A stretch of DNA of 13,434 nucleotides from an uncultured Veillonella sp. (GCA_900765235.1 CAAFRK010000226.1:1-13434); one strand, 5' to 3'. Shown: positions 1 to 9,104, counted from the first letter of the stretch. Notes: generated by a model from the sequence alone, not told the origin. Numbers and translations: made by a program.

Positions 1-1
1 A

Positions 2-1642
2 GGCGTAGCACGTGCACCACACAGATCTTTATTAAAAGCACTCGGTTTCGTAGACGAAGAATTAGGTAGACCGGTCATTGGTATTGCCAATTCCTTCAAT
101 GAAATCATTCCTGGTCATGTGGGCTTGAAAAATATTGTACAAGCCGTAAAAGACGGCATTCGCAACGCAGGTGGTGTGCCAATCGAGTTCAATACAATTG
201 GTATTTGTGATGGCTTGGCGATGAACCACATCGGCATGAAATACTCCTTGGTAACTCGTAATATCATCGCTGATTCCATCGAAGCAACAGCTATGGCAAC
301 ACCATTTGATGCTATGGTATTCATTCCAAACTGCGATAAAGTAGTACCTGGTATGTTGATAGCTGCAGCTCGTCTAAACATTCCATCCGTATTCGTGTCT
401 GGTGGTGCTATGCTTGCAGGTGTACATAATGGCAAAAAAATCGGTTTGTCTGATGTATTCGAAGCAGTAGGTAAACATCAAACTGGTGAAATGGGTGATG
501 CTGAGTTAGCTGAAATCGAAAATACAGCATGTCCTACATGTGGTTCTTGCTCTGGTATGTACACAGCTAATACAATGAACTGCTTAACAGAAGCTCTTGG
601 TATGGGCCTTCCTGGTAATGGTACAATTCCAGCAGTATACTCTGAACGTTTACGTCTTGCTAAATTAGCAGGTATGCAAGCAGTAGAGGTATTGAAAGCA
701 AATCTTCGTCCTAAAGACATTATGACACGCGAAGCCTTTGAAAATGCAGTAGCTCTAGATATGGCTTTGGGTGGTTCCTCTAATACAGCACTTCATTTGC
801 CAGCTATCGCTCACGAAGCAGGTGTACCATTGTCCTTGGATGACTTCGATCGCATTGCACAAAATACACCTCAATTGTCAAAACTTTCTCCATCTGGCAA
901 ATACTTCATCGAAGACTTGTATGCTGCAGGCGGCGTATCTGCTGTGTTGAAACGTTTAGCAGAAAATGGTCGTTTGCATACAGATTGCAAAACTGTAGCA
1001 CTTAAAACACAAGGTGAAATTGCAGAGGCTGCTCATGTTGCGGATGAGGATGTTATCCATCCATGGAATAATCCTGTCCATGAAACAGGTGGTATTGCCG
1101 TTCTTAAAGGTAACCTTGCAGTAGATGGTTCCGTTGTAAAAGCAGGTGCCGTAGATGATGATATGCTCGTTCACTCTGGCCCAGCAAAGGTATTCAACAG
1201 CGAAGAAGAAGCTGTTGAAGCTATTACAGGCGGTAAAATCGTAAAAGGTGATGTGGTAGTTATTCGTTACGAAGGTCCTAAAGGCGGTCCTGGCATGCGC
1301 GAAATGTTGACACCAACATCCATGATTGCAGGTATGGGTCTTGATAAAGACGTAGCATTGTTGACTGACGGTCGTTTCTCTGGTGCTACTCGTGGTGCAT
1401 CCATTGGTCACGTATCTCCAGAAGCAGCAGCAGGTGGTACAATCGCCGTTGTTGAAGATGGTGATATCATTAACATCGATATTCCAAATGGCAAATTGGA
1501 ATTAGCTGTATCTGACGATGAAATCGCTCGCCGTAAAGCAGCATTGAAACCATTCAAATCCAATGTAACTGGATATCTTAAAAAATACGCTCTTCACGTA
1601 TCCTCTGCAGCACAAGGTGCTATTGAAGTATTGGAAGACTAA
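2..1642 (+). CDS. ilvD: Dihydroxy-acid dehydratase IlvD (5' end truncated by window)
   Basis: IlvD dehydrates 2,3-dihydroxy-3-methylbutanoate and 2,3-dihydroxy-3-methylpentanoate to the 2-oxo acid precursors of valine, leucine and isoleucine in the cytosol. The frame is open from base 2, where it reads [16 protein letters not shown]. That is close to the family N-terminus, so of a usual ~555 residues only about nine are missing and 546 are visible. A GTG at 119 is in frame but internal and is not the start. Cluster-binding cysteines are seen in NCDKVVPGM (visible residue 111) and [10 protein letters not shown] (177-183). The ITDGRFSG-like [13 protein letters not shown] and the GHVSPEAA motif follow towards the C-terminus. 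In the segment [10 protein letters not shown] a Gly (visible residue 38) occupies the position where [2Fe-2S]-type enzymes carry a third cysteine, as in the [4Fe-4S] E. coli enzyme. It is the first visible gene of the ilv cluster, and its promoter lies outside the window. Confidence 0.97.
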   Translation, partial: GVARAPHRSLLKALGFVDEELGRPVIGIANSFNEIIPGHVGLKNIVQAVKDGIRNAGGVPIEFNTIGICDGLAMNHIGMKYSLVTRNIIADSIEATAMATPFDAMVFIPNCDKVVPGMLIAAARLNIPSVFVSGGAMLAGVHNGKKIGLSDVFEAVGKHQTGEMGDAELAEIENTACPTCGSCSGMYTANTMNCLTEALGMGLPGNGTIPAVYSERLRLAKLAGMQAVEVLKANLRPKDIMTREAFENAVALDMALGGSSNTALHLPAIAHEAGVPLSLDDFDRIAQNTPQLSKLSPSGKYFIEDLYAAGGVSAVLKRLAENGRLHTDCKTVALKTQGEIAEAAHVADEDVIHPWNNPVHETGGIAVLKGNLAVDGSVVKAGAVDDDMLVHSGPAKVFNSEEEAVEAITGGKIVKGDVVVIRYEGPKGGPGMREMLTPTSMIAGMGLDKDVALLTDGRFSGATRGASIGHVSPEAAAGGTIAVVEDGDIINIDIPNGKLELAVSDDEIARRKAALKPFKSNVTGYLKKYALHVSSAAQGAIEVLED

Positions 1643-1670
1643 TATTAGACTTTAATTTCATACTATCAAT

Positions 1671-1675
1671 AGGAG
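1671..1675 (+). promoter_or_regulatory. Ribosome binding site that fixes the ilvA start
   Basis: AGGAG at 1671-1675 directly abuts an in-frame ATG at 1676 with no spacer, so that ATG cannot be served by it. It lies 9 bases before the in-frame ATG at 1685, which is a workable distance. This favours 1685 as the ilvA start. Confidence 0.75.
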
Positions 1676-1684
1676 ATGATACAC

Positions 1685-2908
1685 ATGCATAAGTTGTATG
1701 ATTTTATGGAGGCTCGTGAGAGACTTAGCACAATTACTGTAAAAACAAAACTGCTTCACAGTGATGTGTTCTCCGACGAAAGTGGCAATGATGTATATAT
1801 CAAGCCAGAAAACTTGCAAATAACAGGTTCCTTTAAGGTTCGTGGTGCATATAATAAAATTGCAAAATTAACAGAAGAAGAAAAGGCGCGCGGCGTTATT
1901 GCCGCGTCTGCCGGTAACCATGCGCAAGGTGTAGCGCTTGCTGCAAAACGTCTAGGCATTAAAGCGACAATCGTTATGCCAAAACATACGCCTCTCATCA
2001 AGGTGAATGCCACAAAACAATATGGTGCAGAAGTCGTTCTACATGGTGAGATTTATGATGAAGCTTACCAAAAAGCGATGGAATTACAACAAGAGTACGG
2101 ATATGTGTTCGTCCATCCTTTTGATGACGAAGATGTTATCGAAGGGCAAGGTACAATCGCATTAGAAGTTCTTGAGGAATTGCCTGATGCGGATGTATTG
2201 CTAGTTCCTGTTGGTGGTGGCGGTATTGTTTCTGGTATCGCAGCTGCTGCAAAATTAAAAAATCCTAGCATTAAAATTATTGGTGTAGAACCTGAAGGTG
2301 CAGCAAGTGCCATTGCTGCGTTAAAAGCAGATCATCCTGTACCACTTCGTGAGGTGGCAACTATCGCAGATGGTACAGCTGTACGTCAAATCGGCGAAAC
2401 TACATTAGAATATATTAAGAAATATGTAGATGAAATTGTTACTGTCTCTGATTATGAATTGATGGAAGCATTTTTGTTGCTTGTAGAAAAACATAAATTA
2501 GTAGCAGAAAACTCCGGTATTTTACCATTAGCAGGTCTAAAAAAATTAGACTGTAAAGGCAAAAAGGCAGTAGCCATTGTTAGCGGTGGTAATATCGATG
2601 TACTTACTATTTCCTCTATGATTAATAAAGGTCTCGTATTGCGGGGTCGTATCTTCACGTTCTCTGTTAACCTTCCTGATAAACCAGGTCAATTAGTTGC
2701 TGTATCTCAAATGCTTGCAGATGCGGATGCCAACGTTATTAAACTTGATCATAATCAGTTTAAAAATCTTGACCGCTTCCACGAAGTGGAATTACAAGTG
2801 ACTGTAGAAACAAATGGTGAAGAGCACATTCAACATATTATTGATACTTTCAAAAATAATGGTTACATTATTAAACGATTAAATTCCAGCGAGATTTTAT
2901 CTGAATAG
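1685..2908 (+). CDS. ilvA: Threonine ammonia-lyase, ACT-domain form (IlvA)
   Basis: This PLP enzyme deaminates L-threonine to 2-oxobutanoate, the entry step to isoleucine. From the ATG at 1685 the protein has 407 residues. The ATG at 1676 would add MIH but touches the Shine-Dalgarno sequence. The PLP lysine is in GSFKVRGA (about K51), substrate and cofactor loops are in SAGNHAQG (75-82), and the phosphate-binding glycine loop is VGGGG (176-180). A single ACT domain runs from about residue 322 (FSVNLPDKPGQL) to the end. This is the ~400-residue TIGR01127-like architecture rather than the ~500-residue E. coli IlvA with two C-terminal ACT-like repeats. Members of the short class serve biosynthetic or catabolic roles. 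The position between ilvD and ilvB argues for biosynthesis, with the ACT domain probably binding an amino-acid effector (inference). Confidence 0.95.
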   Translation: MHKLYDFMEARERLSTITVKTKLLHSDVFSDESGNDVYIKPENLQITGSFKVRGAYNKIAKLTEEEKARGVIAASAGNHAQGVALAAKRLGIKATIVMPKHTPLIKVNATKQYGAEVVLHGEIYDEAYQKAMELQQEYGYVFVHPFDDEDVIEGQGTIALEVLEELPDADVLLVPVGGGGIVSGIAAAAKLKNPSIKIIGVEPEGAASAIAALKADHPVPLREVATIADGTAVRQIGETTLEYIKKYVDEIVTVSDYELMEAFLLLVEKHKLVAENSGILPLAGLKKLDCKGKKAVAIVSGGNIDVLTISSMINKGLVLRGRIFTFSVNLPDKPGQLVAVSQMLADADANVIKLDHNQFKNLDRFHEVELQVTVETNGEEHIQHIIDTFKNNGYIIKRLNSSEILSE

Positions 2909-2926
2909 CTGGTCGAAAGGGTTCCT

Positions 2927-4636
2927 ATGAGCGCAGAAACAATCAATGGGGCACGCATTGTCCTTGAAACATTGCATCGCCTAGGTGTAACTGACATGTT
3001 CGGTTATCCAGGTGGCGCGGTAATTCCAATTTATGATGAAATTTATAGCTTCCCTGAAATTAAACATTATTTTGTTCGTCATGAACAAGGTGCAGCCCAT
3101 GCAGCAGATGGTTATGCACGCGTATCTGGAAAAGTAGGCGTATGCCTTGCTACGTCCGGTCCTGGTGCAACTAATCTTGTTACAGGTATTATGACTGCTT
3201 ACATGGATTCTGTACCTATGGTGGCCATTACTGGTCAGGTTGGTCGTCCGTTTATTGGTAAGGATTCCTTCCAAGAAGCAGATATCCAAGGTATTACCAT
3301 GCCGATTACAAAACATAACTATCTTGTTCAAGATATTCGCGATTTACCTCGCATCATTAAAGAAGCGTATTTTATTGCTAGTACAGGTCGTCCAGGGCCA
3401 GTTCTTATCGATATTCCTAAGGATATTCAAACAGAAAAAATATCTATGACAGAATACAATAAATTATATGAAGTACCTATCCATCTTGAAGGGTATGATC
3501 CAACCTATAAAGGTCATCAAGGGCAAATTAAGAAAGCGGCTACACTCATTAAAAATGCGAAACGTCCGCTCATCATTGCCGGTGCCGGTGTATTGAAATC
3601 TGGCGCTATGGATGAGTTAAAGGAATTGGCAGAAAAGGCTCAAATTCCTGTAACAAATACATTGGTTGGCCTTGGTGGTTTCCCAGGGAACCATGAGCTT
3701 GCTCTTGGTATGGTGGGGATGCATGGCTCTGTAGCGGCTAATAATAGTACAGAAGAAGCAGACCTTGTTATTGCAGCCGGCATTCGTTTCCACGACCGCA
3801 TTACAGGTCATCCAGATTTCTTCTGTAAAAAAGCTAAAATCATTCATATCGATATCGATCCAGCAGAAATTGATAAAAACGTTACTATTAACGTACCAAT
3901 TGTAGGTGACTTGAAGCGAGTTTTATCTGAACTTAATACGCTTGTAGAACCTACAACTCATGAAGCATGGATTGCACAAATTCATGAATGGCAAGCGGAA
4001 TATCCTATGGTAATTCCTGAATCTAAAGATGGTGTATTACATCCACAATACGTATTATCTGAACTTAACAAGATTGCCAAAGAGGATGCAGTTATTGTAA
4101 CTGACGTAGGCCAACATCAAATGTGGGCGGCTCAATTCTTAACTCATAAAAAACCTCATACCATTGTTACATCTGGTGGTGCAGGTACCATGGGCTATGG
4201 TTTACCAGCTGCAATTGGGGCTCAAGTGGGGTCACCTCATAAACAAGTTATCCTTGTTGTTGGTGATGGTGGATTCCAAATGACCTTCGAAGAACTCATG
4301 ATGGTTCGCCAATATAATTTACCAATTAAGATTGTTATCATTAATAATGGTTACCTTGGCATGGTTCGTCAATGGCAACAAATTTTTAATAATCGCCGCT
4401 ACTCCTATGTGGATTTGGAAACGAGCCCAGACTTCTTGAAATTGGCAGATGCCTTTGATTTGAAAGCCGCTCGTATCGATAATGTAGAGGATTTCAATAA
4501 AGAATTTAAATCTTTCATTACATCTGATGAAAGTATCATCTTGGATTGCCGTGTAGCAAGAGAAGATAATGTGTTGCCGATGATTCCAGCTGGCGGTACC
4601 GTAAGTGGTATGATGGGCAAGAAAGGGGTGCTATAA
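2927..4636 (+). CDS. ilvB: Acetohydroxy acid synthase (acetolactate synthase) large subunit
   Basis: This is the ThDP-dependent catalytic subunit. It condenses pyruvate with pyruvate or 2-oxobutanoate to give 2-acetolactate or 2-aceto-2-hydroxybutanoate. The 569 residues match the usual length and three-domain order. The N-terminal pyrimidine-binding domain carries the catalytic Glu (E53 in RHEQGAAHAADGYAR). A central FAD-binding domain includes IIAGAGVLKSGA. The C-terminal pyrophosphate domain has the ThDP/Mg signature GDG (446-448) and NN (473-474) about 25 residues later. The start ATG lies 5 bases after GAAAGGG (2915-2921). The gene begins 18 bases after ilvA and its stop overlaps the ilvN start, so the subunits are probably translated together. 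The adjacent dedicated regulatory subunit supports an anabolic enzyme rather than a catabolic AlsS. Confidence 0.97.
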   Translation: MSAETINGARIVLETLHRLGVTDMFGYPGGAVIPIYDEIYSFPEIKHYFVRHEQGAAHAADGYARVSGKVGVCLATSGPGATNLVTGIMTAYMDSVPMVAITGQVGRPFIGKDSFQEADIQGITMPITKHNYLVQDIRDLPRIIKEAYFIASTGRPGPVLIDIPKDIQTEKISMTEYNKLYEVPIHLEGYDPTYKGHQGQIKKAATLIKNAKRPLIIAGAGVLKSGAMDELKELAEKAQIPVTNTLVGLGGFPGNHELALGMVGMHGSVAANNSTEEADLVIAAGIRFHDRITGHPDFFCKKAKIIHIDIDPAEIDKNVTINVPIVGDLKRVLSELNTLVEPTTHEAWIAQIHEWQAEYPMVIPESKDGVLHPQYVLSELNKIAKEDAVIVTDVGQHQMWAAQFLTHKKPHTIVTSGGAGTMGYGLPAAIGAQVGSPHKQVILVVGDGGFQMTFEELMMVRQYNLPIKIVIINNGYLGMVRQWQQIFNNRRYSYVDLETSPDFLKLADAFDLKAARIDNVEDFNKEFKSFITSDESIILDCRVAREDNVLPMIPAGGTVSGMMGKKGVL

Positions 4637-5124
4637 TGGCGAGAGAACATCAAGTCTTAGTAATTGCAAAAAATACAGCAGGCATTGGTGCACGTATATT
4701 GGCACTCTTTAACCGTCGCGGTTTTAATGTTACAAAGATGACATCTGGTATTACAAATACACCAGGCTACGCTCGTATTACCCTCACCGTTGAGGCAGAT
4801 GATCGCATCTTAGACCAAATTCAAAAACAAATTTACAAGCTCATTGATGTTGTAAAGGTTAAAGTTTTTGAAGATCATGATGTAGTATGCCGTGAGTTAA
4901 TGCTTATCAAGGTAAAAGCAACTGCTGCAACACGCTCTCAAATTGTACAAATTGCCGATGTATATCGTGGCAATGTACTCGATATTTCTCCTACTTCTAT
5001 GATTATTGAAGTAATTGGTAGCGTAGAAAAATTACGCGGTTTCATTCAAATTATGGAAACCTATGGTGTCCTTGAAATTGCCAAAACTGGCATTACCGCA
5101 ATGAGCCGTGGAGAAAAGATTTAG
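4636..5124 (+). CDS. ilvN: Acetohydroxy acid synthase regulatory (small) subunit
   Basis: This subunit binds the catalytic subunit, raises its activity and confers end-product (typically valine) inhibition. At 162 residues it has the usual length of the IlvH/IlvN family. The N-terminal ACT domain (about 5-80) reads TAGIGARILALFNRRGFN. Gly16 and Asn31 align with E. coli IlvH Gly14 and Asn29, residues associated with valine binding, so feedback sensitivity is likely retained (inference). The C-terminal ACT-like domain contains RELMLIKVKA and the family-typical IQIMETYGVLEIAKTG. The ATG at 4636 shares its A with the ilvB TAA stop (TAATG), and GAAAGGGG 7 bases upstream serves as ribosome binding site. 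Confidence 0.96.
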   Translation: MAREHQVLVIAKNTAGIGARILALFNRRGFNVTKMTSGITNTPGYARITLTVEADDRILDQIQKQIYKLIDVVKVKVFEDHDVVCRELMLIKVKATAATRSQIVQIADVYRGNVLDISPTSMIIEVIGSVEKLRGFIQIMETYGVLEIAKTGITAMSRGEKI

Positions 5125-5135
5125 GAGATGATTGT

Positions 5136-5921
5136 GTGAGTAGTGAATTACTCCATTATGAAGACGTCAAGTTTCGTCGTGAAGGCCGTGAAATTTTAAA
5201 AGGCATTAATTGGCATGTTGAAGAAGGGGAGAATTGGGCCTTATTAGGTCTCAATGGGGCTGGTAAATCGACGATGCTCAGCATGATTCCAGCTTACCAA
5301 ATTCCTACAACAGGACTATTACGCGTATTTGGTCATGAATTTGGCAAATATGCATGGCCTAAGATCAAGGCCCGATTAGGCTTTGTTAGTTCGGCGCTTG
5401 GACAATTCCAGTCCACCTTGGATAAACAAGTGGTAGAAGATGTTGTTATTTCTGGTGCCTTTAATAGTATTGGTATTTATCAACAGGTAGAGCCTGAAGT
5501 ACGTGAACGAGGACTGCAATTATTGTCTGAGTTTGGTTTGTCCTATTTGGAAGGCCATAGATTTCATACCCTATCTGCTGGTGAACAGCGCCGTGTTTTA
5601 CTAGCACGGGCTATTATGGCTAATCCAGATTTGCTCATTCTAGATGAGCCTTGCTCTGGTCTTGATTTGCCTGCTCGCGAGCAATTCTTAGCAACTGTTG
5701 AGAATATGGCACGAGAGGAACATAAGCCTTTTATTTATGTATCTCATCAAATTGAAGAGATTATGCCCAGTATTACACATGTAGCTATTATTAAAGATGG
5801 CCTCATTGTGTATAAAGGCAAGAAGCGGGACATCTTAACAGATGAAATTCTAAGCGAAGTATTTGGTATTGATGTATCTGTTGTATGGGAGAAAAATCGC
5901 CCATGGATTATAGTTAAATAA
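5136..5921 (+). CDS. Orphan ABC transporter ATP-binding protein (COG1119, ModF/YlmA-like)
   Basis: A 261-residue stand-alone ABC ATPase with GTG start. Its AGGAG (5123-5127) overlaps the ilvN TAG stop, and only 11 bases separate the two genes, so it is almost certainly cotranscribed with ilvBN. Visible motifs are Walker A GLNGAGKST (38-46), signature LSAGEQRR (146-153), Walker B LLILDEP (166-172) followed by CSGLD, and the H-loop histidine in YVSHQ (H204). In place of the usual Gln-containing Q-loop it has LGFVSSALGQ, which fits my memory of the COG1119 group (B. subtilis YlmA, ModF-related, often labelled molybdenum transport ATPase). No permease or binding protein is encoded in the window, so neither a transport role nor a substrate can be assigned. 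It could pair with a membrane partner elsewhere or act as a soluble regulatory ATPase. The family call is fairly firm and the function is unknown. Confidence 0.88.
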   Translation: MSSELLHYEDVKFRREGREILKGINWHVEEGENWALLGLNGAGKSTMLSMIPAYQIPTTGLLRVFGHEFGKYAWPKIKARLGFVSSALGQFQSTLDKQVVEDVVISGAFNSIGIYQQVEPEVRERGLQLLSEFGLSYLEGHRFHTLSAGEQRRVLLARAIMANPDLLILDEPCSGLDLPAREQFLATVENMAREEHKPFIYVSHQIEEIMPSITHVAIIKDGLIVYKGKKRDILTDEILSEVFGIDVSVVWEKNRPWIIVK

Positions 5922-5993
5922 GAGCTAAAATTGGGATAATTCATTTTTTCTTAATACAAAAAGGGTACAAATTTAAGTTGTAGATTAGTCTAT

Positions 5994-7113
<1,120 letters not shown>

Positions 7114-7154
7114 GAGATTACATTAGTAATTTCTTGATAAGCATAGGCTTACTG

Positions 7155-7183
7155 AAAGCGACCCCATTTGGGGTCGCTTTTTT
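7155..7183 (+). terminator. Intrinsic terminator after ilvC
   Basis: AAAGCGACCCC (7155-7165) pairs perfectly over 11 bp with GGGGTCGCTTT (7170-7180) around an ATTT loop. The arm's own Ts continue into three more, giving a six-T tract. This is a textbook Rho-independent terminator closing the ilv cluster. Confidence 0.95.
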
Positions 7184-7184
7184 A

Positions 7185-7213
7185 TTGAGTAATACAAGTA
7201 CGTATGATATAGT
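7185..7213 (+). promoter_or_regulatory. Candidate sigma70 promoter for the 169-aa membrane protein
   Basis: TTGAGT (7185-7190) and TATAGT (7208-7213) are separated by 17 bases, four and five matches to consensus respectively. The pair begins two bases after the ilvC terminator and gives a leader of roughly 40 bases before the next ATG. Confidence 0.6.
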
Positions 7214-7258
7214 TAACGTAGAGTCAGTGTAGTATATTTTGGTATAAGGAGAGATACT

Positions 7259-7768
7259 ATGAGTTCTACAACTATTATTATCATCGTGGCGGTTGCAGTC
7301 ATTTGGGCCATTTTGTTTGCTGTATTTATGAAGTTCAATAAAAAACGACAAGCCGGTGAACAACAATTTGTACAAGAGAATGCTAATAAAGCGATTCTTC
7401 ATATTTATGGTAAATCTGTAAAGGTTGATGGTAAGGACCTTTCTACTATTGATCATAAAACTGGTCAATATGGTCAAGTCATTGTGGCATTAACACCAGG
7501 AGAACATACCATTGAATCCGTATATTACACGACGGATAATGTAGGCACTAAAACAAAGAATGTTGAAACACAGCCTGTTACCATCACAATTCCAGTACAA
7601 GCAGGTAATGAATATAATGCGGCTATGTATTTCTATTCCGCAGAACAACGTAATGCGTATTATAAAGGTGACGTTGATGATGCTATTTTAGAAGTTGAAC
7701 TAGAATTAGAATCTGGTTTTACAGCGAATACTCATGCTTATATCATCGTGTACCGTGAATGTAAATAA
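7259..7768 (+). CDS. Uncharacterised single-TM anchored protein
   Basis: I do not recognise this 169-residue protein. Residues 4-25 form one strongly hydrophobic segment (TIIIIVAVAVIWAILFAVF) followed by the basic stretch KFNKKRQ. There is no lipobox cysteine, so an N-terminal anchor is more likely than a cleaved signal. The rest is polar and looks beta-rich: ILHIYGKSVKVDG, then VALTPGEHTIESVYY, then VTITIPVQAGNEY. The pattern of a small extended ligand-like module plus 'PG-x-H-T' resembles DUF2846/PEGA-type beta folds, but that is only a resemblance. By the positive-inside rule KFNKKRQ suggests an N-out/C-in orientation, though this is uncertain. AAGGAG lies 7 bases before the ATG. The gene appears monocistronic, with its own promoter and terminator. 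Confidence 0.85.
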   Translation: MSSTTIIIIVAVAVIWAILFAVFMKFNKKRQAGEQQFVQENANKAILHIYGKSVKVDGKDLSTIDHKTGQYGQVIVALTPGEHTIESVYYTTDNVGTKTKNVETQPVTITIPVQAGNEYNAAMYFYSAEQRNAYYKGDVDDAILEVELELESGFTANTHAYIIVYRECK

Positions 7769-7787
7769 ATTAGTATAGTAACTGTTT

Positions 7788-7820
7788 AATAGAGCTATCA
7801 TTGTGGTAGCTCTATTTTTT
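7788..7820 (+). terminator. Intrinsic terminator after the 169-aa protein gene
   Basis: AATAGAGCTA (7788-7797) pairs with TAGCTCTATT (7807-7816), and the stem can extend inward through a T-G wobble, C-G and A-T around a TTG loop. The T-tract runs to 7820. It separates the preceding gene from the DUF3290-DUF421 pair. Confidence 0.9.
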
Positions 7821-7854
7821 ATAAATCGTTGTTGGTTATTATCATATTTATTTG

Positions 7855-7863
7855 TGATATAAT
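7855..7863 (+). promoter_or_regulatory. Extended -10 promoter of the DUF3290-DUF421 pair
   Basis: TGATATAAT is a perfect TATAAT (7858-7863) with the extended -10 TG one base upstream. At the 17-base spacing the -35 position (7835-7840) reads only GTTATT, so recognition would rest on the extended -10. The start codon follows 27 bases later. Confidence 0.65.
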
Positions 7864-7890
7864 AAGAAGATATATGAAAGGAGCATCATT

Positions 7891-8352
7891 ATGGACTTCT
7901 ATTCCGTTTCCTATGTGGAAAGCCAAATCGCATCTGGTCATACATTAGGGTTGGTTATCTTTGTAGTTATTTTATTAGCCCTTCTCGGAGTAGGCATTCA
8001 AGTTTTGCGTAATGGTTTTACAAGCCGTTACCGTGATTTAGCTGTTATATTATCCTTAATTATTGTATTTTTCTTAGGCTTAGAATATCAAGAATATGGT
8101 CGTATGAAGAATTACTCTGAAGATTCTTCTAGAATGGCTCAATTCTTGCATTCCTTTAGTGCAGACCGTGGTGTTGATGAAGGTCAATTAGCTGTTAATT
8201 CCTTAAAGGTACGTAATGGTATGATCTTAAAGGTTAGCGATGCATACTATGAGGTGCAATTTAATCCTGAATTTACTACCTATACAATCACTCGTGTGTA
8301 TACAGTAAGTCCTACAGACCGAATTCATGATAAAGAGGATGTATTACCATAA
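7891..8352 (+). CDS. DUF3290 family membrane protein
   Basis: A 153-residue protein that I recognise as DUF3290-like from its layout and partner. Two membrane segments (about 17-39 HTLGLVIFVVILLALLGVGIQ-type and 49-66 DLAVILSLIIVFFLGLEY) are followed by a soluble domain of about 85 residues. That domain includes SFSADRGVDEGQLAVNS and VSDAYYEVQFNPEFTTYTI. The ATG lies 7 bases after AAAGGAG (7877-7883). Its stop codon is part of the Shine-Dalgarno sequence of the following DUF421 gene, so the two are one transcript. This DUF3290-DUF421 pairing is, to my knowledge, recurrent in Firmicutes. The molecular function is unknown; a membrane complex with the DUF421 partner is inferred from the pairing. 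Confidence 0.85.
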   Translation: MDFYSVSYVESQIASGHTLGLVIFVVILLALLGVGIQVLRNGFTSRYRDLAVILSLIIVFFLGLEYQEYGRMKNYSEDSSRMAQFLHSFSADRGVDEGQLAVNSLKVRNGMILKVSDAYYEVQFNPEFTTYTITRVYTVSPTDRIHDKEDVLP

Positions 8353-8364
8353 GGAGGACCACAT

Positions 8365-9084
8365 ATGACAGAAGCTATGGCCGTCTATGGGATGGTCTTT
8401 GCCAAACTCGCCATAGGTCTCTTGGCGATTATTTTACAAATTAACTTAATGGGGAAGGGCAATTTAGCGCCAACCTCTGCGTTAGACCAATTACAAAACT
8501 ATGTACTTGGTGGTATTATTGGTGCCATTATTTACAATGACCAAATTGGTATTTTACAGTTTATGTTAGTCCTCATTTTGTGGACTATTCTTGTAATGTC
8601 TCTTAAATTCTTAAAAGGTAATCTTCGTTTCTTCAAAACCATTCTCGATGGTCATCCAGTTATTGTAATTGAAAAGGGTCACGTATTAACTGAAGAGTGT
8701 ATGCGTTATGGTATTCAAGCAGCGGAGCTTAAATTGAAATTGCGTACTGCTGGTGTTCAATATGTAACAGATGTAAAACGTGCTGTACTAGAACAAAATG
8801 GTCAGTTAAGCGTTGTTCAATTCGGTGATGAAAATATTAAATTTGATCTTATTGATGATGGTCAAATTAATCACTTTACATTAGCTGTAATTGAAAAAGA
8901 ACAAGAGTGGCTTGAAAAAGAGGTTGAAAAGCAAGGGTATAAAATAAAAGATGTATATATTGCTGAATACAAAGATGGTGAGGTAGTCATCTATCCGTAT
9001 GAAAGAAAACATCGTCCTCAAATTGTAAGTGCTTTAAAGACTAAAACTATTTCTACTAAAAATACATTGAAATCTAAATTTTAA
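8365..9084 (+). CDS. DUF421 (YetF-like) membrane protein
   Basis: This 239-residue protein has the YetF/DUF421 layout. Three N-terminal membrane segments lie at about 8-30, 42-58 and 62-82. A cytosolic domain follows, containing ILDGHPVIVIEKG, a shortened LKLKLRTAGVQYVTDVKRAVLEQ block and NGQLSVVQ, the family's characteristic '(L/I)DGxPxxxIxxG ... LR..G...V..A.LE.NG.LSV' pattern. The C-terminal ~60 residues are charged (EKEQEWLEKEVEKQG) and probably helical. AAGGAGG (8351-8357) overlaps the upstream stop, 7 bases before the ATG. DUF421 proteins are best known from Bacillus spore membranes (2Duf, wet-heat resistance). Nothing in this window indicates sporulation, so a general envelope role is only a guess. 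Confidence 0.9.
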   Translation: MTEAMAVYGMVFAKLAIGLLAIILQINLMGKGNLAPTSALDQLQNYVLGGIIGAIIYNDQIGILQFMLVLILWTILVMSLKFLKGNLRFFKTILDGHPVIVIEKGHVLTEECMRYGIQAAELKLKLRTAGVQYVTDVKRAVLEQNGQLSVVQFGDENIKFDLIDDGQINHFTLAVIEKEQEWLEKEVEKQGYKIKDVYIAEYKDGEVVIYPYERKHRPQIVSALKTKTISTKNTLKSKF

Positions 9085-9104
9085 AATCTAATATGTAGTA
9101 TTTT

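Noticed and set aside
119..121. GTG as the start of ilvD
   Set aside because: The frame is open back to base 2 and encodes conserved IlvD N-terminal sequence ([11 protein letters not shown]), so the gene begins outside the window.
956..1411. 151-residue open frame on the - strand inside ilvD
   Set aside because: It is an antisense shadow of a strongly conserved gene, with low-complexity, Cys/Phe/Asn-rich translation and no start signals.
7118..7477. 119-residue open frame on the - strand over the ilvC terminator
   Set aside because: It runs through the terminator and the promoter of the opposite-strand gene and encodes no recognisable protein.
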